Shown: positions 1 to 8,046 of the stretch, piece by piece | How the letters are laid out: every line of letters begins with the position of its first letter | How positions within the stretch are numbered: position 1 is the stretch's first letter | The notes under the pieces: generated by a model | What the model was told of the DNA's origin: nothing | The model's database searches: none | The model's input: only the letters and a program-made list of their open reading frames with translations | Assembly (NCBI GenBank): GCA_026015185.1 | Contig: JAOZGX010000008.1 | Coordinates: forward strand, 1-37,741 | Source: Candidatus Bathyarchaeota archaeon | Lineage (GTDB): Archaea > Thermoproteota > Bathyarchaeia > 40CM-2-53-6 > RBG-13-38-9 | Direction: 5' to 3' | DNA: 37,741 bases | Made by a program: the position numbers and the translations under genes

Positions 1-660
1 TTTTGTTCTAAGATCTTCTTCACTGACATTTATCGTTTGATCTATACCTAACTCTTTGGCAACTTTAAGATTGATTTCAGCAATGTCAGTAGCTATGACT
101 TGCTTTGAACCAAGAATCTTAGCAGAAACTGCGGCTCCAATTCCTACTGGTCCTAATCCTATGACAAGATTTGAGTTATCTTTAATATTTGCTCTTCTTG
201 CTGCATGAAGACCTACAGCTATGGGCTCGGCTAGAACTCCAGATGTGTAAGACACATTTTTCTTAAGCCGATATACCCTATCTGCAGGGGTAGCAAAGTA
301 TTCGGCAAATGTGCCCTTCCAACCTGCAACGCCCGGCACTATCCGTTCGGGACAGATATTATATCTTCCTTGAAGACAAAAAGAGCATTTGCCGCATGTT
401 ATCAAAGGTTCAACTGCAACTCTAGTTCCAATATCTAATCCCGTAACTTTTGATCCGAGTTCACAGACATTTCCTGAAACCTCATGCCCAAGTATTACTG
501 GTGGTTTTCTGAAGGGATGCACTCCTTCATAGGTATGCAGATCCGATCCACACACACCTGCTTCAATAACTTCAATTAGAACTTCGTTGTCTCTTACTTC
601 TGGTTTTTTAACGTCCTGAATCTCTATTTTGAATGGTTTTTTAAGAACTGCAGCCTTCAT
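1..660 (-). CDS. Zinc-dependent alcohol dehydrogenase (MDR family), C-terminus outside window
   Basis: Medium-chain dehydrogenase that oxidises an alcohol or polyol with NAD(P), probably cytosolic. The frame is open from ATG at 660 to the window edge, giving the first 220 residues. Visible are the catalytic-zinc region (CGSDLHTYEG, then GHE near residue 60), the structural zinc cysteines (CGKCSFC followed by NIC, residues 89-103) and the start of the Rossmann fold (VIGLGPVGIG, about residue 167). This matches the threonine/sorbitol dehydrogenase branch, but the substrate cannot be read. A TATA-like stretch lies near 703-717 on this strand. It is divergent from the short-chain dehydrogenase at 824. 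The end is missing only because the window stops. Confidence 0.9.
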   Translation of the reverse strand, partial: MKAAVLKKPFKIEIQDVKKPEVRDNEVLIEVIEAGVCGSDLHTYEGVHPFRKPPVILGHEVSGNVCELGSKVTGLDIGTRVAVEPLITCGKCSFCLQGRYNICPERIVPGVAGWKGTFAEYFATPADRVYRLKKNVSYTSGVLAEPIAVGLHAARRANIKDNSNLVIGLGPVGIGAAVSAKILGSKQVIATDIAEINLKVAKELGIDQTINVSEEDLRTK

Positions 661-823
661 GGTTAATAATGCCTTTTCATTTTTTCTATAATAGAAAACG
701 CAATAAGTGTATAAAAGTTAAAGTGAAGTGGCTTCACAGCTTCTATCTTGAAAAAATTTCAAAAAATTTACATTCATGTATGTATAGTTAAGTTAAATTC
801 ACCTTTAAAATTGGCGAATTGAA

Positions 824-1573
824 ATGAGATTAAAAGATAAAGTTGCGATAATTACGGGTGCTGGCCGTGGTATCGGTCGTGCAATTACAAAACTCTATGC
901 GCAAGAAGGAGCAAAAGTTGTAATAAATTACAATAGGTCTGAAAAAGAGGCTATTAGCCTTGCAGAGGAAATTCAAACACAAGGTGGAGAAGCATTGGTC
1001 ATAAAAGCCAATGTAGCAAAATCGAATGAAGTTAATGATATGGTTAAGAAAGCTGTAGAGAAATTTGGGCGCATAGATATTCTTGTAAATAATGCAGGCA
1101 TACTTATTTCTGCACCGTTCGACGAAACAACAGAAGAGATTTGGGACGAAACTATGGAAGTCAATATGAAAGGGCCATATTTGTGCTCAAAAGAGGTCAC
1201 TCCCATCATGCAAAAACAAGGCAAGGGTAAAATAATCCATATTTCTTCTATATGTGGACTATCTGAGCGATCAGCTTTGAGGAATACAGCTTATGTAGCT
1301 TCCAAAGCTGGAGTTATAGGTCTGACACGTTCTATGGCATTGCATCTTGGCCCAAACATAAATGTAAACGCAATTTGTCCAGGTCTTACAGATACTGATA
1401 TGGCAGCTAATTTGGGGCCTGAAAGATTGAAAGCAGGAGCTGAAGAAGCCATTCTAAAGAGAATTGGTAAGCCTGAAGATATTGCAAATGCAGCATTGTT
1501 TCTTGCATCGGATGAGTCAGATTTCATAACAGGAGAGGTCTTGACTGTATCAGGTGGCAGGGGAATGAGGTAA
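824..1573 (+). CDS. Short-chain dehydrogenase/reductase, FabG-like
   Basis: NAD(P)-dependent oxidoreductase of the classical SDR family, 249 residues, the usual length. It shows the cofactor motif TGAGRGIG near residue 12, the NNAG motif near 89, the catalytic serine in HISSICG, and the YVASK tyrosine/lysine pair near residue 158. The C-terminal FLASDESDFITGEVLTVSGG is typical of 3-oxoacyl-ACP-reductase-like enzymes. The substrate is unknown: archaea lack standard fatty-acid synthesis, so a sugar, polyol or hydroxyacid role is as likely. It is divergent from the alcohol dehydrogenase at 660, so the two could act on the same substrate (inference). A CG-rich word lies two bases after the stop. 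Confidence 0.93.
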   Translation: MRLKDKVAIITGAGRGIGRAITKLYAQEGAKVVINYNRSEKEAISLAEEIQTQGGEALVIKANVAKSNEVNDMVKKAVEKFGRIDILVNNAGILISAPFDETTEEIWDETMEVNMKGPYLCSKEVTPIMQKQGKGKIIHISSICGLSERSALRNTAYVASKAGVIGLTRSMALHLGPNINVNAICPGLTDTDMAANLGPERLKAGAEEAILKRIGKPEDIANAALFLASDESDFITGEVLTVSGGRGMR

Positions 1574-1574
1574 A

Positions 1575-1586
1575 TAGCACGCGTTA
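1575..1586. repeat. CG-alternating intergenic word (TAGCACGCGTTA)
   Basis: One member of a recurring intergenic motif with alternating purine and pyrimidine around CGCG, here two bases past the SDR stop codon. See the finding on this motif. Confidence 0.35.
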
Positions 1587-1654
1587 TTAATAAGAACGAT
1601 CAAAGAACCCCAAGTTAATATTTGTGCTATTATTATATGTGATGTTGGTTTATC

Positions 1655-2134
1655 GTGCGAAAGCATTCATTTAAAATTGGGTTTAGTTTCGGTGTGACAT
1701 CTGGGATAATCACCACATTAGGATTAATAGTAGGCCTGCATTCTGGTACTCATTCAAAACTTGTTATTATTGGAGGAATTCTAATCATTGCAATTGCTGA
1801 CGCGTTTTCAGATGCGCTAGGAATTCATATCTCTGAAGAATCAGAGAATAAACATAGCTCAAAAGAAATCTGGGAATCCACTATCTCTACATTCATCTCT
1901 AAGTTTGTTTTTGCTTCAACTTTCCTTGTACCCATTTTATTATTGGAATTGTCAACCGCGATCATATTTAGCGTTATCTGGGGATTGTTAGTATTAGCCA
2001 TTCTGAGTTTCAACATAGCAAGGGAACAACAAAAAAAGCCTTTGAAAATAATTCTGGAGCATATAATAATCGCGTTGTTAGTAATAATTACGACCCATTA
2101 TATTGGTGATTGGATCTCGACAACTTTCGGATGA
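1655..2134 (+). CDS. VIT/CCC1-like integral membrane protein
   Basis: Small membrane protein of 159 residues with about four to five hydrophobic segments. The N-terminal half (SGIITTLGLIVGLHSGT, then IIAIADAFSDALGIHISEES) matches the first two helices of the VIT1/CCC1 family of iron/manganese vacuolar transporters and the related archaeal TIGR00267 group: a small-residue-rich helix, then an Ala-Asp helix ending in an acidic SEES segment. It is shorter than plant VIT1 (about 250) and lacks the cytoplasmic metal-binding helices, so metal transport is inference. The start is GTG at 1655; an ATG at 1637 is in frame but followed at once by a stop. Confidence 0.65.
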   Translation: MRKHSFKIGFSFGVTSGIITTLGLIVGLHSGTHSKLVIIGGILIIAIADAFSDALGIHISEESENKHSSKEIWESTISTFISKFVFASTFLVPILLLELSTAIIFSVIWGLLVLAILSFNIAREQQKKPLKIILEHIIIALLVIITTHYIGDWISTTFG

Positions 2135-2189
2135 TTGTTACTAAGATAAATAACTCTTATTGAGAATTTCAATGACAAAAAAATTCATC

Positions 2190-2221
2190 TTGTGCAGGTA
2201 CTCTTTCGAGTGCCCACACAA
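2190..2221. terminator. Strong hairpin between convergent genes
   Basis: Inverted repeat TTGTG-CA-GGTACTC-TTTC-GAGTGCC-CA-CACAA, 12 pairs with a 4-base loop. It lies between the plus gene ending at 2134 and the minus gene ending at 2253. A run of seven T follows on the minus side and a run of A on the plus side, so it could end transcripts from both directions. Archaeal termination usually depends on T-runs rather than hairpins, so an RNA-processing or stabilising role is also possible. Confidence 0.5.
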
Positions 2222-2252
2222 TAAAAAAATAGGTGTTTTTCATTCAAATATT

Positions 2253-3650
2253 TTACTTCTTTCTTCTTGAAAAGCTAAGGAATCCAACGATTGCAACTAA
2301 AGCTACAATCACAGCTCCAATAATTCCCAATTCTGTCGTTCCTAGAGTAAATCCTTCTTGAACTAACGGAGCTTCCTCAGTAACTGCGGGTGTTTCCTCA
2401 GGAGTTGTTGTTGGTGCTGGTTCCTCAGGAGGCTCTGTGGTTGGTTCAGGCTCTTCTGGCTGTTCTGTTGTTGGCGCGGTTGGAGTTGATGCTGCAGTTA
2501 GAGCGATATTATCAATGTATACAGTAGGTGGATGATACATACCCATACTCGCCGTTTCAGCAATGATAGTTACATAGCTGAAAGATCTAAGGGCGGAAGA
2601 ACCGAAGGCACTTATGAAATCGTCTTTCAAATTCCTGTCAATATACTGCCATTCCAAAGTAGGTTCTGTTACCAATATGTTAGCTTCATTGGGTAAAAAT
2701 TCTCTATAAGGAAGCGGGGATTGTTTCTCTGTATCTTGTGCTATTATTTGATAATTTATACGATAAGCGTCTTCAAATTCAACAGATACCTGAGATAGGG
2801 CAGTTCGGAGTATATTTGTATCCACTAAAGTCGATCTTGCTTTGAATGAAATTCGGGCGTCGCCATCCAGCATAGTCTCTGGGATCACTTGTTCTATACC
2901 TGTACGCATAGAAGATCCGTGAGCATGTTTGTAAACATGGAGTTTTAAGCATTTACTTGATGAAACGGGTACGGCTTGTTGACTTCTTGGAATGTCTTCA
3001 GCAAGTTGTACAGATTCGATGCCAGACACCCAATATGTTCCGCCGCTTCTATTGTCCATATTCCATCCATAAAACCAATTCTCGAAACCGCCATTGACAA
3101 CTGAGCCCCAGCTCCTATCAGAATCTACGTTTATGGAAATTGTTCTAGTATCCATGAGTACGAAATGCTCTCTGTGGAGCATATAAGGCACGCTTGCATA
3201 AGCATCTACGACTAGCTCTACTGTGTGAGATGCGGATTGAGGATATTGGTAATCAACGGTTGCTGTGGTTTCCTCCAATTCTCTACCTACTAGATAATAG
3301 GATACACCTGGGCGTTCTTCAGGGGAGCCAATTATCCACTTAATATCAGAGGGTAATCCAATATCACTTGAGTGGCTGGCAATTTGTGCTTTTTCAAAAA
3401 CATCTGTATAAGCTCCTTTCTGATAGATGAATATATGAAAACCAGTAGCATGTAACAAGTAATGCTCAACTGTAACTTCAATAGGTATGTTTTCGCCCAA
3501 TTGAACAGAAAATGGATAGTCAACTCTTTTGATCGCGACTGAATAACCTGCAGAAGCATTTTGTGCTGATACAGTTGGAGCGCTTAAGATTCCTAGAATT
3601 CCGATTAAGAGAAGCGATATCAAAAAGACATTTTTTATTTTCTTAAACAT
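2253..3650 (-). CDS. Secreted, C-terminally anchored surface protein with a carbohydrate-binding-like domain
   Basis: 465 residues, extracellular and anchored. An N-terminal signal peptide (KIKNVFLISLLLIGILGIL, ending near ...SAQNA) is followed by a beta-rich region. A domain beginning VNGGFENWFYGW and ending near PTVYIDNIALT (about residues 205-387) resembles CBM4/9-type jelly-roll carbohydrate-binding modules. Then comes a Pro/Thr/Glu stalk (about 392-427), a transmembrane helix (about 437-459) and a basic tail SRRKK. The same NGGFE...W domain occurs in the protein at 28800. No catalytic motif is visible, so it is likely an S-layer-associated or adhesive protein (inference). Its TATA box sits directly downstream of an inverted repeat at 3688-3709; the mRNA should have almost no leader. 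Confidence 0.8.
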   Translation of the reverse strand: MFKKIKNVFLISLLLIGILGILSAPTVSAQNASAGYSVAIKRVDYPFSVQLGENIPIEVTVEHYLLHATGFHIFIYQKGAYTDVFEKAQIASHSSDIGLPSDIKWIIGSPEERPGVSYYLVGRELEETTATVDYQYPQSASHTVELVVDAYASVPYMLHREHFVLMDTRTISINVDSDRSWGSVVNGGFENWFYGWNMDNRSGGTYWVSGIESVQLAEDIPRSQQAVPVSSSKCLKLHVYKHAHGSSMRTGIEQVIPETMLDGDARISFKARSTLVDTNILRTALSQVSVEFEDAYRINYQIIAQDTEKQSPLPYREFLPNEANILVTEPTLEWQYIDRNLKDDFISAFGSSALRSFSYVTIIAETASMGMYHPPTVYIDNIALTAASTPTAPTTEQPEEPEPTTEPPEEPAPTTTPEETPAVTEEAPLVQEGFTLGTTELGIIGAVIVALVAIVGFLSFSRRKK

Positions 3651-3677
3651 TTTTAATCGATAATTTACTTATATATT

Positions 3678-3709
3678 GATATATTTAAGTGTTAGGAAAA
3701 ACTAACACT
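3678..3709 (-). promoter_or_regulatory. TATA box with adjoining inverted-repeat operator for the gene at 3650
   Basis: On the minus strand AGTGTTAG and CTAACACT (8-base arms, 6-base spacer, 3702-3709 and 3688-3695) run straight into the TATA box TTAAATATATC (3678-3688), whose predicted transcription start is near 3655. The same arrangement occurs at 20277-20304 and a close version at 23238-23265. A factor bound there would sit over the BRE. Confidence 0.6.
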
Positions 3710-3762
3710 AATAGTATGCGTGCTCATTTGACCGGTTATATTAATTAAAATGGTTATATTTT

Positions 3763-4374
3763 ATGAAATTTGATGGAAATCTTAATAGGGTTTTGGAAAC
3801 AATCGCTCTTAATGGTCTTGTCTCAGGTTACAAACTCAGTAAAATATTAGATACCCCCTTGACAAATGCTCAGCGTTGGCTATCTATTCTTTATGATTCA
3901 GGGGAATTAGACATATATAAGGAGGAGAAGGGGGCGAAAAAGAGGAAGAAGGTATTGTACGGTTTAACTCCAATTGGATTGTATACCGCACTATCACAAC
4001 CTAAGGTAAGGCGTAATTTCTTTAAGGTATTCGATCAATTTCTTGAAGCACGTACGCTAAATGATAAAGCATTAGATTCAGAAGCAAAAGTAAAGATAAT
4101 TGAAGATTTGAAAACCCGAGATATCGCAAAAAAAGTAAAAAAATTTTACATTGCTGTGTCCGATGGTCTTCTAAATCTTTATGACATTAATTCCCTAAGC
4201 GACAGCATGGTCATCGATCTGGCCATTTATATTGCAACTAGGAAGGAACCTAAGAAAATGCTGTCGATTTTTGCACACCTTTACAATCGCTCTCCAAATT
4301 TTAGAAGGGTGATCGAAGACTATTTTCAATCGGATTTAATTCTCTACAAAAAAATGAAAAGTAAAGTCAAATGA
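3763..4374 (+). CDS. Winged-helix DNA-binding protein, function unknown
   Basis: 203 residues. The N-terminal 70 residues form a likely winged helix: VLETIALNGLVSGYKLSKIL, then LTNAQRWLSILYDSGELDIYKEE as recognition helix and start of the wing, and KVLYGLTPIGLYTAL as the last strand and helix, in the style of archaeal MarR/PadR-like regulators. The C-terminal 130 residues are mostly helical with many Lys and no family I recognise. TATA-like DNA at about 3733-3745 suggests a leaderless message. Its last four bases overlap the start of the methyltransferase-like gene at 4371 (ATGA), so the two are translationally coupled and the regulator may control that neighbour (inference). Confidence 0.75.
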   Translation: MKFDGNLNRVLETIALNGLVSGYKLSKILDTPLTNAQRWLSILYDSGELDIYKEEKGAKKRKKVLYGLTPIGLYTALSQPKVRRNFFKVFDQFLEARTLNDKALDSEAKVKIIEDLKTRDIAKKVKKFYIAVSDGLLNLYDINSLSDSMVIDLAIYIATRKEPKKMLSIFAHLYNRSPNFRRVIEDYFQSDLILYKKMKSKVK

Positions 4375-4970
4375 ATCCTCTTTATCTATTAGGATTTTGT
4401 ACTTCTTTAACAGTGCACGCTAACGGAGAGGCGATAAAGTCTATGGAGCTTCTAAAGCAAATACGCGCTATTGGGCTACTTCCTGTAATGGTTATAATAG
4501 TAATCCCTACATTTCTTATTTACTTAACAAGTTCTATTCGCTTTGGTTGGTTTTTACCTTCGCCATTTAATATAATACCTATCTTTGTTGGGATATTTCT
4601 AATTACAATTGGCCTAATATTTTGTATTAAAAGTACATTTTTATTAGCGATCATTGGAAAAGGTACGCTAGCACCGTGGGACCCTAAACAAAAACTCGTA
4701 GTCGAAGGTGTTTATCGCTATGTTCGCAATCCAATGATTATTGGAATTTTCCTGATTCTATTAGGTGAAGCTATGTTATTTGGCTCTATTTTTCTTTTCT
4801 ACTGGTTTATCATATTTTTTATTGGAAATTTAATCTATATTCCGTTGTTTGAGGAACCTAGTCTAGAAAAAAGATTTGGGAAAAATTTTATTCTATACAA
4901 GAAGAACGTACCTCGATGGATTCCACGTCAAACTCCTTGGGATGGTCCGTTAGGTTATAAGGAAGGCTAG
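4371..4970 (+). CDS. Isoprenylcysteine carboxyl methyltransferase-like membrane protein
   Basis: 199-residue membrane protein with about four transmembrane helices. The C-terminal half carries the ICMT/PEMT family signature: GVYRYVRNPMIIG near residue 116, then IPLFEEPSLEKRFGKNFILYKKNVPRWIPR, the SAM- and substrate-contacting end. Family members methylate lipids or prenylated cysteines with S-adenosylmethionine; in archaea the substrate is unknown and could be a membrane lipid. The annotated start overlaps the upstream stop by four bases; an internal ATG at 4443 (MELLKQ) is the alternative and would remove a poorly conserved 24-residue lead. Confidence 0.8.
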   Translation: MNPLYLLGFCTSLTVHANGEAIKSMELLKQIRAIGLLPVMVIIVIPTFLIYLTSSIRFGWFLPSPFNIIPIFVGIFLITIGLIFCIKSTFLLAIIGKGTLAPWDPKQKLVVEGVYRYVRNPMIIGIFLILLGEAMLFGSIFLFYWFIIFFIGNLIYIPLFEEPSLEKRFGKNFILYKKNVPRWIPRQTPWDGPLGYKEG

Positions 4971-5088
4971 ATAAGCAAATCAACTAATCAGTGATTTTTA
5001 AAGAAATTTCCTAAAATACAAAAAAGCATATGTTATGATTAAATAAAAGGTTTGATTGATTAATTATTTTATTAATGGTGATAAAGCC

Positions 5089-5865
5089 ATGTCTAGAGAG
5101 TTTATCGATGAATTTCTAAAAAACGCAAAGATTAAGAGACCTCCCCAAAAATTGTTGAATGAATTCAAAAATCTCGAGACTTCATTAATCTATGATACGC
5201 TTTGGCAAAATTTTGGAATAGATACACATCTATTAGGATTAAAGCCGATTTTCGACTTTATGAAAGATAAAGTATACGTAGGAACAGCCATTACAGCTAA
5301 AGAAGTATCCACGATAAAAGAACCGATTAAAGTTGTAATTAAAAGATTCGAAGAAACTGGAAGATCAAGAATTGATCATATCCTAGCATGTATAGATTTT
5401 GCTGAACCCGGAGATATTATTGTGATTGATGGTGAAGGACGAGAGGATTTAGGTCTATGGGGAGATAATACGTCAATGCTCGCGAAGAGAAATGGAATCT
5501 GTGCTGTAATTCTTTACGGAGCAGTAAGAGATGTAGCCAAAATTAGAAAAATTGGATTTCCAGTTTTCGCTAAAGGGATAAGTCCAAAGAGCTCTGGATA
5601 TGATCTAGAATCGATAGGTTTCAATGTACCTGTGACTTGCGGTGGTGTTCAAGTCAGACCTGGAGATATTATTGTAGGCGATGAAGATGGGGTAATAAAT
5701 GTACCTTTAGAATACGCAGAAAGAGTTTTAGAGCAAGCTACGGAGATTCAAACCAAGGAAAAAATGACTGAAAAAGCAATAAAGAAGTCTAGATACGCTC
5801 TTGAATCATATCCCGCTGGTAGACCAGAAATATTAAAGAAAATAGGAAAATTAGATAAAGACTAA
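5089..5865 (+). CDS. RraA-like family protein (HMG aldolase/RraA fold)
   Basis: 258 residues with the RraA/4-hydroxy-4-methyl-2-oxoglutarate aldolase fold. Recognisable parts are GDIIVIDGEGREDLGLWGDN, AVILYGAVRDVAKI, GFPVFAKGISPKSSG and VQVRPGDIIVGDEDGVINVP, including the Gly-Ala-X-Arg-Asp motif of the substrate and metal site. Family members cleave hydroxy-oxo-acids, decarboxylate oxaloacetate, or (bacterial RraA) inhibit RNase E; the archaeal role is open. The 50-residue N-terminal helical extension and C-terminal tail resemble demethylmenaquinone-methyltransferase-like family annotations. I chose ATG 5089 over the TTG at 5056 because GGTGAT lies seven bases ahead of it. Confidence 0.85.
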   Translation: MSREFIDEFLKNAKIKRPPQKLLNEFKNLETSLIYDTLWQNFGIDTHLLGLKPIFDFMKDKVYVGTAITAKEVSTIKEPIKVVIKRFEETGRSRIDHILACIDFAEPGDIIVIDGEGREDLGLWGDNTSMLAKRNGICAVILYGAVRDVAKIRKIGFPVFAKGISPKSSGYDLESIGFNVPVTCGGVQVRPGDIIVGDEDGVINVPLEYAERVLEQATEIQTKEKMTEKAIKKSRYALESYPAGRPEILKKIGKLDKD

Positions 5866-5867
5866 GG

Positions 5868-5876
5868 TCGCGCGCT
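5868..5876. repeat. CG-alternating intergenic word (TCGCGCGCT)
   Basis: Member of the recurring CG-rich word, in the 12-base gap between the convergent genes ending at 5865 and 5878. Confidence 0.35.
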
Positions 5877-5877
5877 T

Positions 5878-6192
5878 CTAGATTTTTGCATTCTTTCGAA
5901 CTTCGATCAGCATTTTACAATTCTTCTTGTCCTCATCTTGCTTCCATGATGCATCTACTATAACATCGCAGTCTTTTTTTGAATTTGGATCCGCTGTGAA
6001 AGAAGATTTTGCGCATCCGTTTTGATCGGTCTTAATTTTAACAGGTTTGACTTTCCCCGCCTCTTTAGGGCTTACAGAAAATTTCACTTCCATATCTTTT
6101 AAGGGATTATAATTGTCATTAATTTCTATAGTTATTGTGCTATCTCCACCAGGAGGAATAGTTCTTGGTTCTCTTTTCATTGAATAACCCAT
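5878..6192 (-). CDS. Small Ig-like (Big-1 type) domain protein
   Basis: 104 residues forming one predicted immunoglobulin-like beta sandwich: TIPPGGDSTITIEI, then PLKDMEVKFSVSPKEAGKVKP, then IKTDQNGCAKSSFTADPNSK and VIVDASWK. The 'free to add and improve' pattern (G-x-A/T-x-x-x-F-T-A) is that of Big-1/invasin domains. There is no signal peptide or membrane segment from the ATG at 6192, and no longer start in frame is evident, so it is either cytosolic or a partner for a surface protein. It is 122 bases from the rhomboid gene on the same strand. Function unknown. Confidence 0.65.
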   Translation of the reverse strand: MGYSMKREPRTIPPGGDSTITIEINDNYNPLKDMEVKFSVSPKEAGKVKPVKIKTDQNGCAKSSFTADPNSKKDCDVIVDASWKQDEDKKNCKMLIEVRKNAKI

Positions 6193-6314
6193 TCTTAATC
6201 AATTCCTTCAAATCAGTTGAAATTTGTTTTCAAAAGATATCACAATAGGATTAAAATCTTACTGAATATTAGCCCGTGAGCTTAGTTTATTGGACCATAT
6301 TCCTTTGCACATAC

Positions 6315-6974
6315 TCAATAAATTCTGTATAAAGGATGCCAATACCTTCTTCTTGTAAATACCCTGATAAATACTAATCCTGCTACAAAGCCACCTATAT
6401 GCGCCCAATATGCGACTGACGAACCGGAACCTAGGAAGGCAAGCGTAAATTGGTATACAAACCAGATTCCGATCATAATGTATGCCGGTACCCATATAAT
6501 CCTGATGAAAAAGAAAAGTGGGATGGCCGTAAGTATTTTTGCTCTTGGAAATAGAACAATGTATGCTCCCAAGACTCCTGAAATTGCTCCCGAAGCTCCA
6601 ATTGCTGGTATGGATGATCCTAAATTGGTCAAAATATGAATTGCTGAAGCCATTACTCCACAAAAGAGATAAAAAATGATGTAGATGCCATGTCCGCACA
6701 TGTCCTCTACATTATCTCCAAAAATATATAGGTAAAGCATGTTTCCTCCCAGGTGAAGTAGATTAGCGTGGAGAAACATAGAGGACAGAAAAGTGTAGTA
6801 AGCACCTTCGAGAACTATTCCGGTCGGTGAGAGTCCAAAATCCATTACAGCCCCTTCATAATGAGATGAGTCCCCTAATATTTGCCAAATGAAAATAACT
6901 ATGCAAAAAAAAATTACGGACCAAGTTATATAAGGACGGATACTTGAAGGATTTCTATCTTTTAGAGGAAACAT
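6315..6974 (-). CDS. Rhomboid-family intramembrane serine protease
   Basis: Membrane protease that cleaves transmembrane helices of substrates within the bilayer. From the ATG at 6974 the protein is 219 residues and begins MFPLKDRNPS, a common rhomboid N-terminus; a GTG at 6986 would add four residues. It has six to seven membrane segments, FLHANLLHLGGNMLYL (the conserved HxxxHxxxNM of helix 2), the nucleophile in GASGAISG (Ser about 128) and the catalytic histidine in AHIGGFVAG (His about 192). All key residues are present, so it should be active. Its substrate is not indicated; the many anchored surface proteins nearby are candidates (inference). Confidence 0.95.
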   Translation of the reverse strand: MFPLKDRNPSSIRPYITWSVIFFCIVIFIWQILGDSSHYEGAVMDFGLSPTGIVLEGAYYTFLSSMFLHANLLHLGGNMLYLYIFGDNVEDMCGHGIYIIFYLFCGVMASAIHILTNLGSSIPAIGASGAISGVLGAYIVLFPRAKILTAIPLFFFIRIIWVPAYIMIGIWFVYQFTLAFLGSGSSVAYWAHIGGFVAGLVFIRVFTRRRYWHPLYRIY

Positions 6975-7055
6975 CTTTCGTGTCACTAGGAATTATTTAA
7001 CACATATTATCAAAGAACCGTTACCATTTATGTAAGAAAAATATTACAATGGACA

Positions 7056-7871
7056 CTAGGCTGAAAGAAAGCCACCATCAATAGGTATTGAAGTACCATG
7101 AACATAACTTGATATATCACTAGCTAAAACCAAAGCCATGCAAGCAACTTCATCTTGTTTACCAAATCTACCGAGAGGCAATCTTTGTCTATATTCGACC
7201 GCTGTTTTAATGATGCCCAATTTCAGTTTAAAGATCTCTTTTATTATATTCTTCACGCCCGGGGTCATTATCCCGCCTGGCATAATAGCATTTATCCTAA
7301 AATTACGTTTACCATATTCTTTGGCCAATGCTCTAGTGAGAGCAATGACGCCTGCTTTGCTTACACTGTAATGTGCCAAGTCTTCCTTGAAAGGGAGCAT
7401 AGCCTCGATTGAGCTGACATTTATTATTACCCCTCCCTTCTCTAACCTTCTTTCAATCATGTTCCGACACATCCAAAAGATTGAGTTTAGATTGGTTTCA
7501 AGAACTTTCTTTAAAGACTCTCCATCTATCTTCAAGAAGCTGATGAATGGATATATTCCAGCATTGTTTACTAAAATACTAGGTTCCTTACCTTCCAATT
7601 CATTCCATAAAGCATCAATTTCTTCTTTTTTTGAGAGGTCAACGTTATGTATGCTAATATCCACATCAAATTCAGAGAGTTCATCCTTTACTGCTTTCAG
7701 TTTTTTCTCGTTAACATCTACGAGTTCAAGATTTGCTCCTGCTTCGGCAAATCTAGAAGCTATAGCTCTGCCAATTCCCATGGCAGATCCAGTAATTAAA
7801 GCTCTCTCTCCGCTCAACGAAACGAGTTCAGATAAAGGTTTAACCTTGGATTTTTTCGAAAACATACTCAT
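7056..7871 (-). CDS. Short-chain dehydrogenase/reductase
   Basis: 271 residues, classical SDR. It shows TGSAMGIGRAIA (cofactor site, near residue 27), the NNAG motif near 104, INVSSIEAM with the catalytic Ser, and YSVSKAGVIALTRALAKEYG with the catalytic Tyr/Lys near residue 168. The C-terminus ends SYVHGTSIPIDGGFLSA. An acidic residue after the second strand (ELVDVNEKK) points to NAD rather than NADP. There is a 20-residue charged N-terminal extension. The start is the ATG at 7871; ATG 7865 is an alternative. It is distinct from the SDRs at 824 and 24413, and its substrate is unknown. Confidence 0.92.
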   Translation of the reverse strand: MSMFSKKSKVKPLSELVSLSGERALITGSAMGIGRAIASRFAEAGANLELVDVNEKKLKAVKDELSEFDVDISIHNVDLSKKEEIDALWNELEGKEPSILVNNAGIYPFISFLKIDGESLKKVLETNLNSIFWMCRNMIERRLEKGGVIINVSSIEAMLPFKEDLAHYSVSKAGVIALTRALAKEYGKRNFRINAIMPGGIMTPGVKNIIKEIFKLKLGIIKTAVEYRQRLPLGRFGKQDEVACMALVLASDISSYVHGTSIPIDGGFLSA

Positions 7872-8046
7872 TACCTTGAATAAATTATATTAAAAGAGTT
7901 ATTTAATTCGGGTTGGAATTGACTAAAGAATTAATGCATGCTATCATTAATTTTATATTTTAAACAGTAATCTATTAGAAGAATGCTAGTTTGAAAATAA
8001 CGTATGTTTCCGTTTTAAATAAAAAATCAATTAATGAAAGGAATAA

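Noticed and set aside
6259-6699. Minus-strand 146-residue ORF
   Set aside because: Out-of-frame shadow of the rhomboid gene; no family features.
7387-7893. Plus-strand 168-residue ORF
   Set aside because: Entirely antisense to the short-chain dehydrogenase at 7056-7871; Ser/Phe-rich shadow composition.
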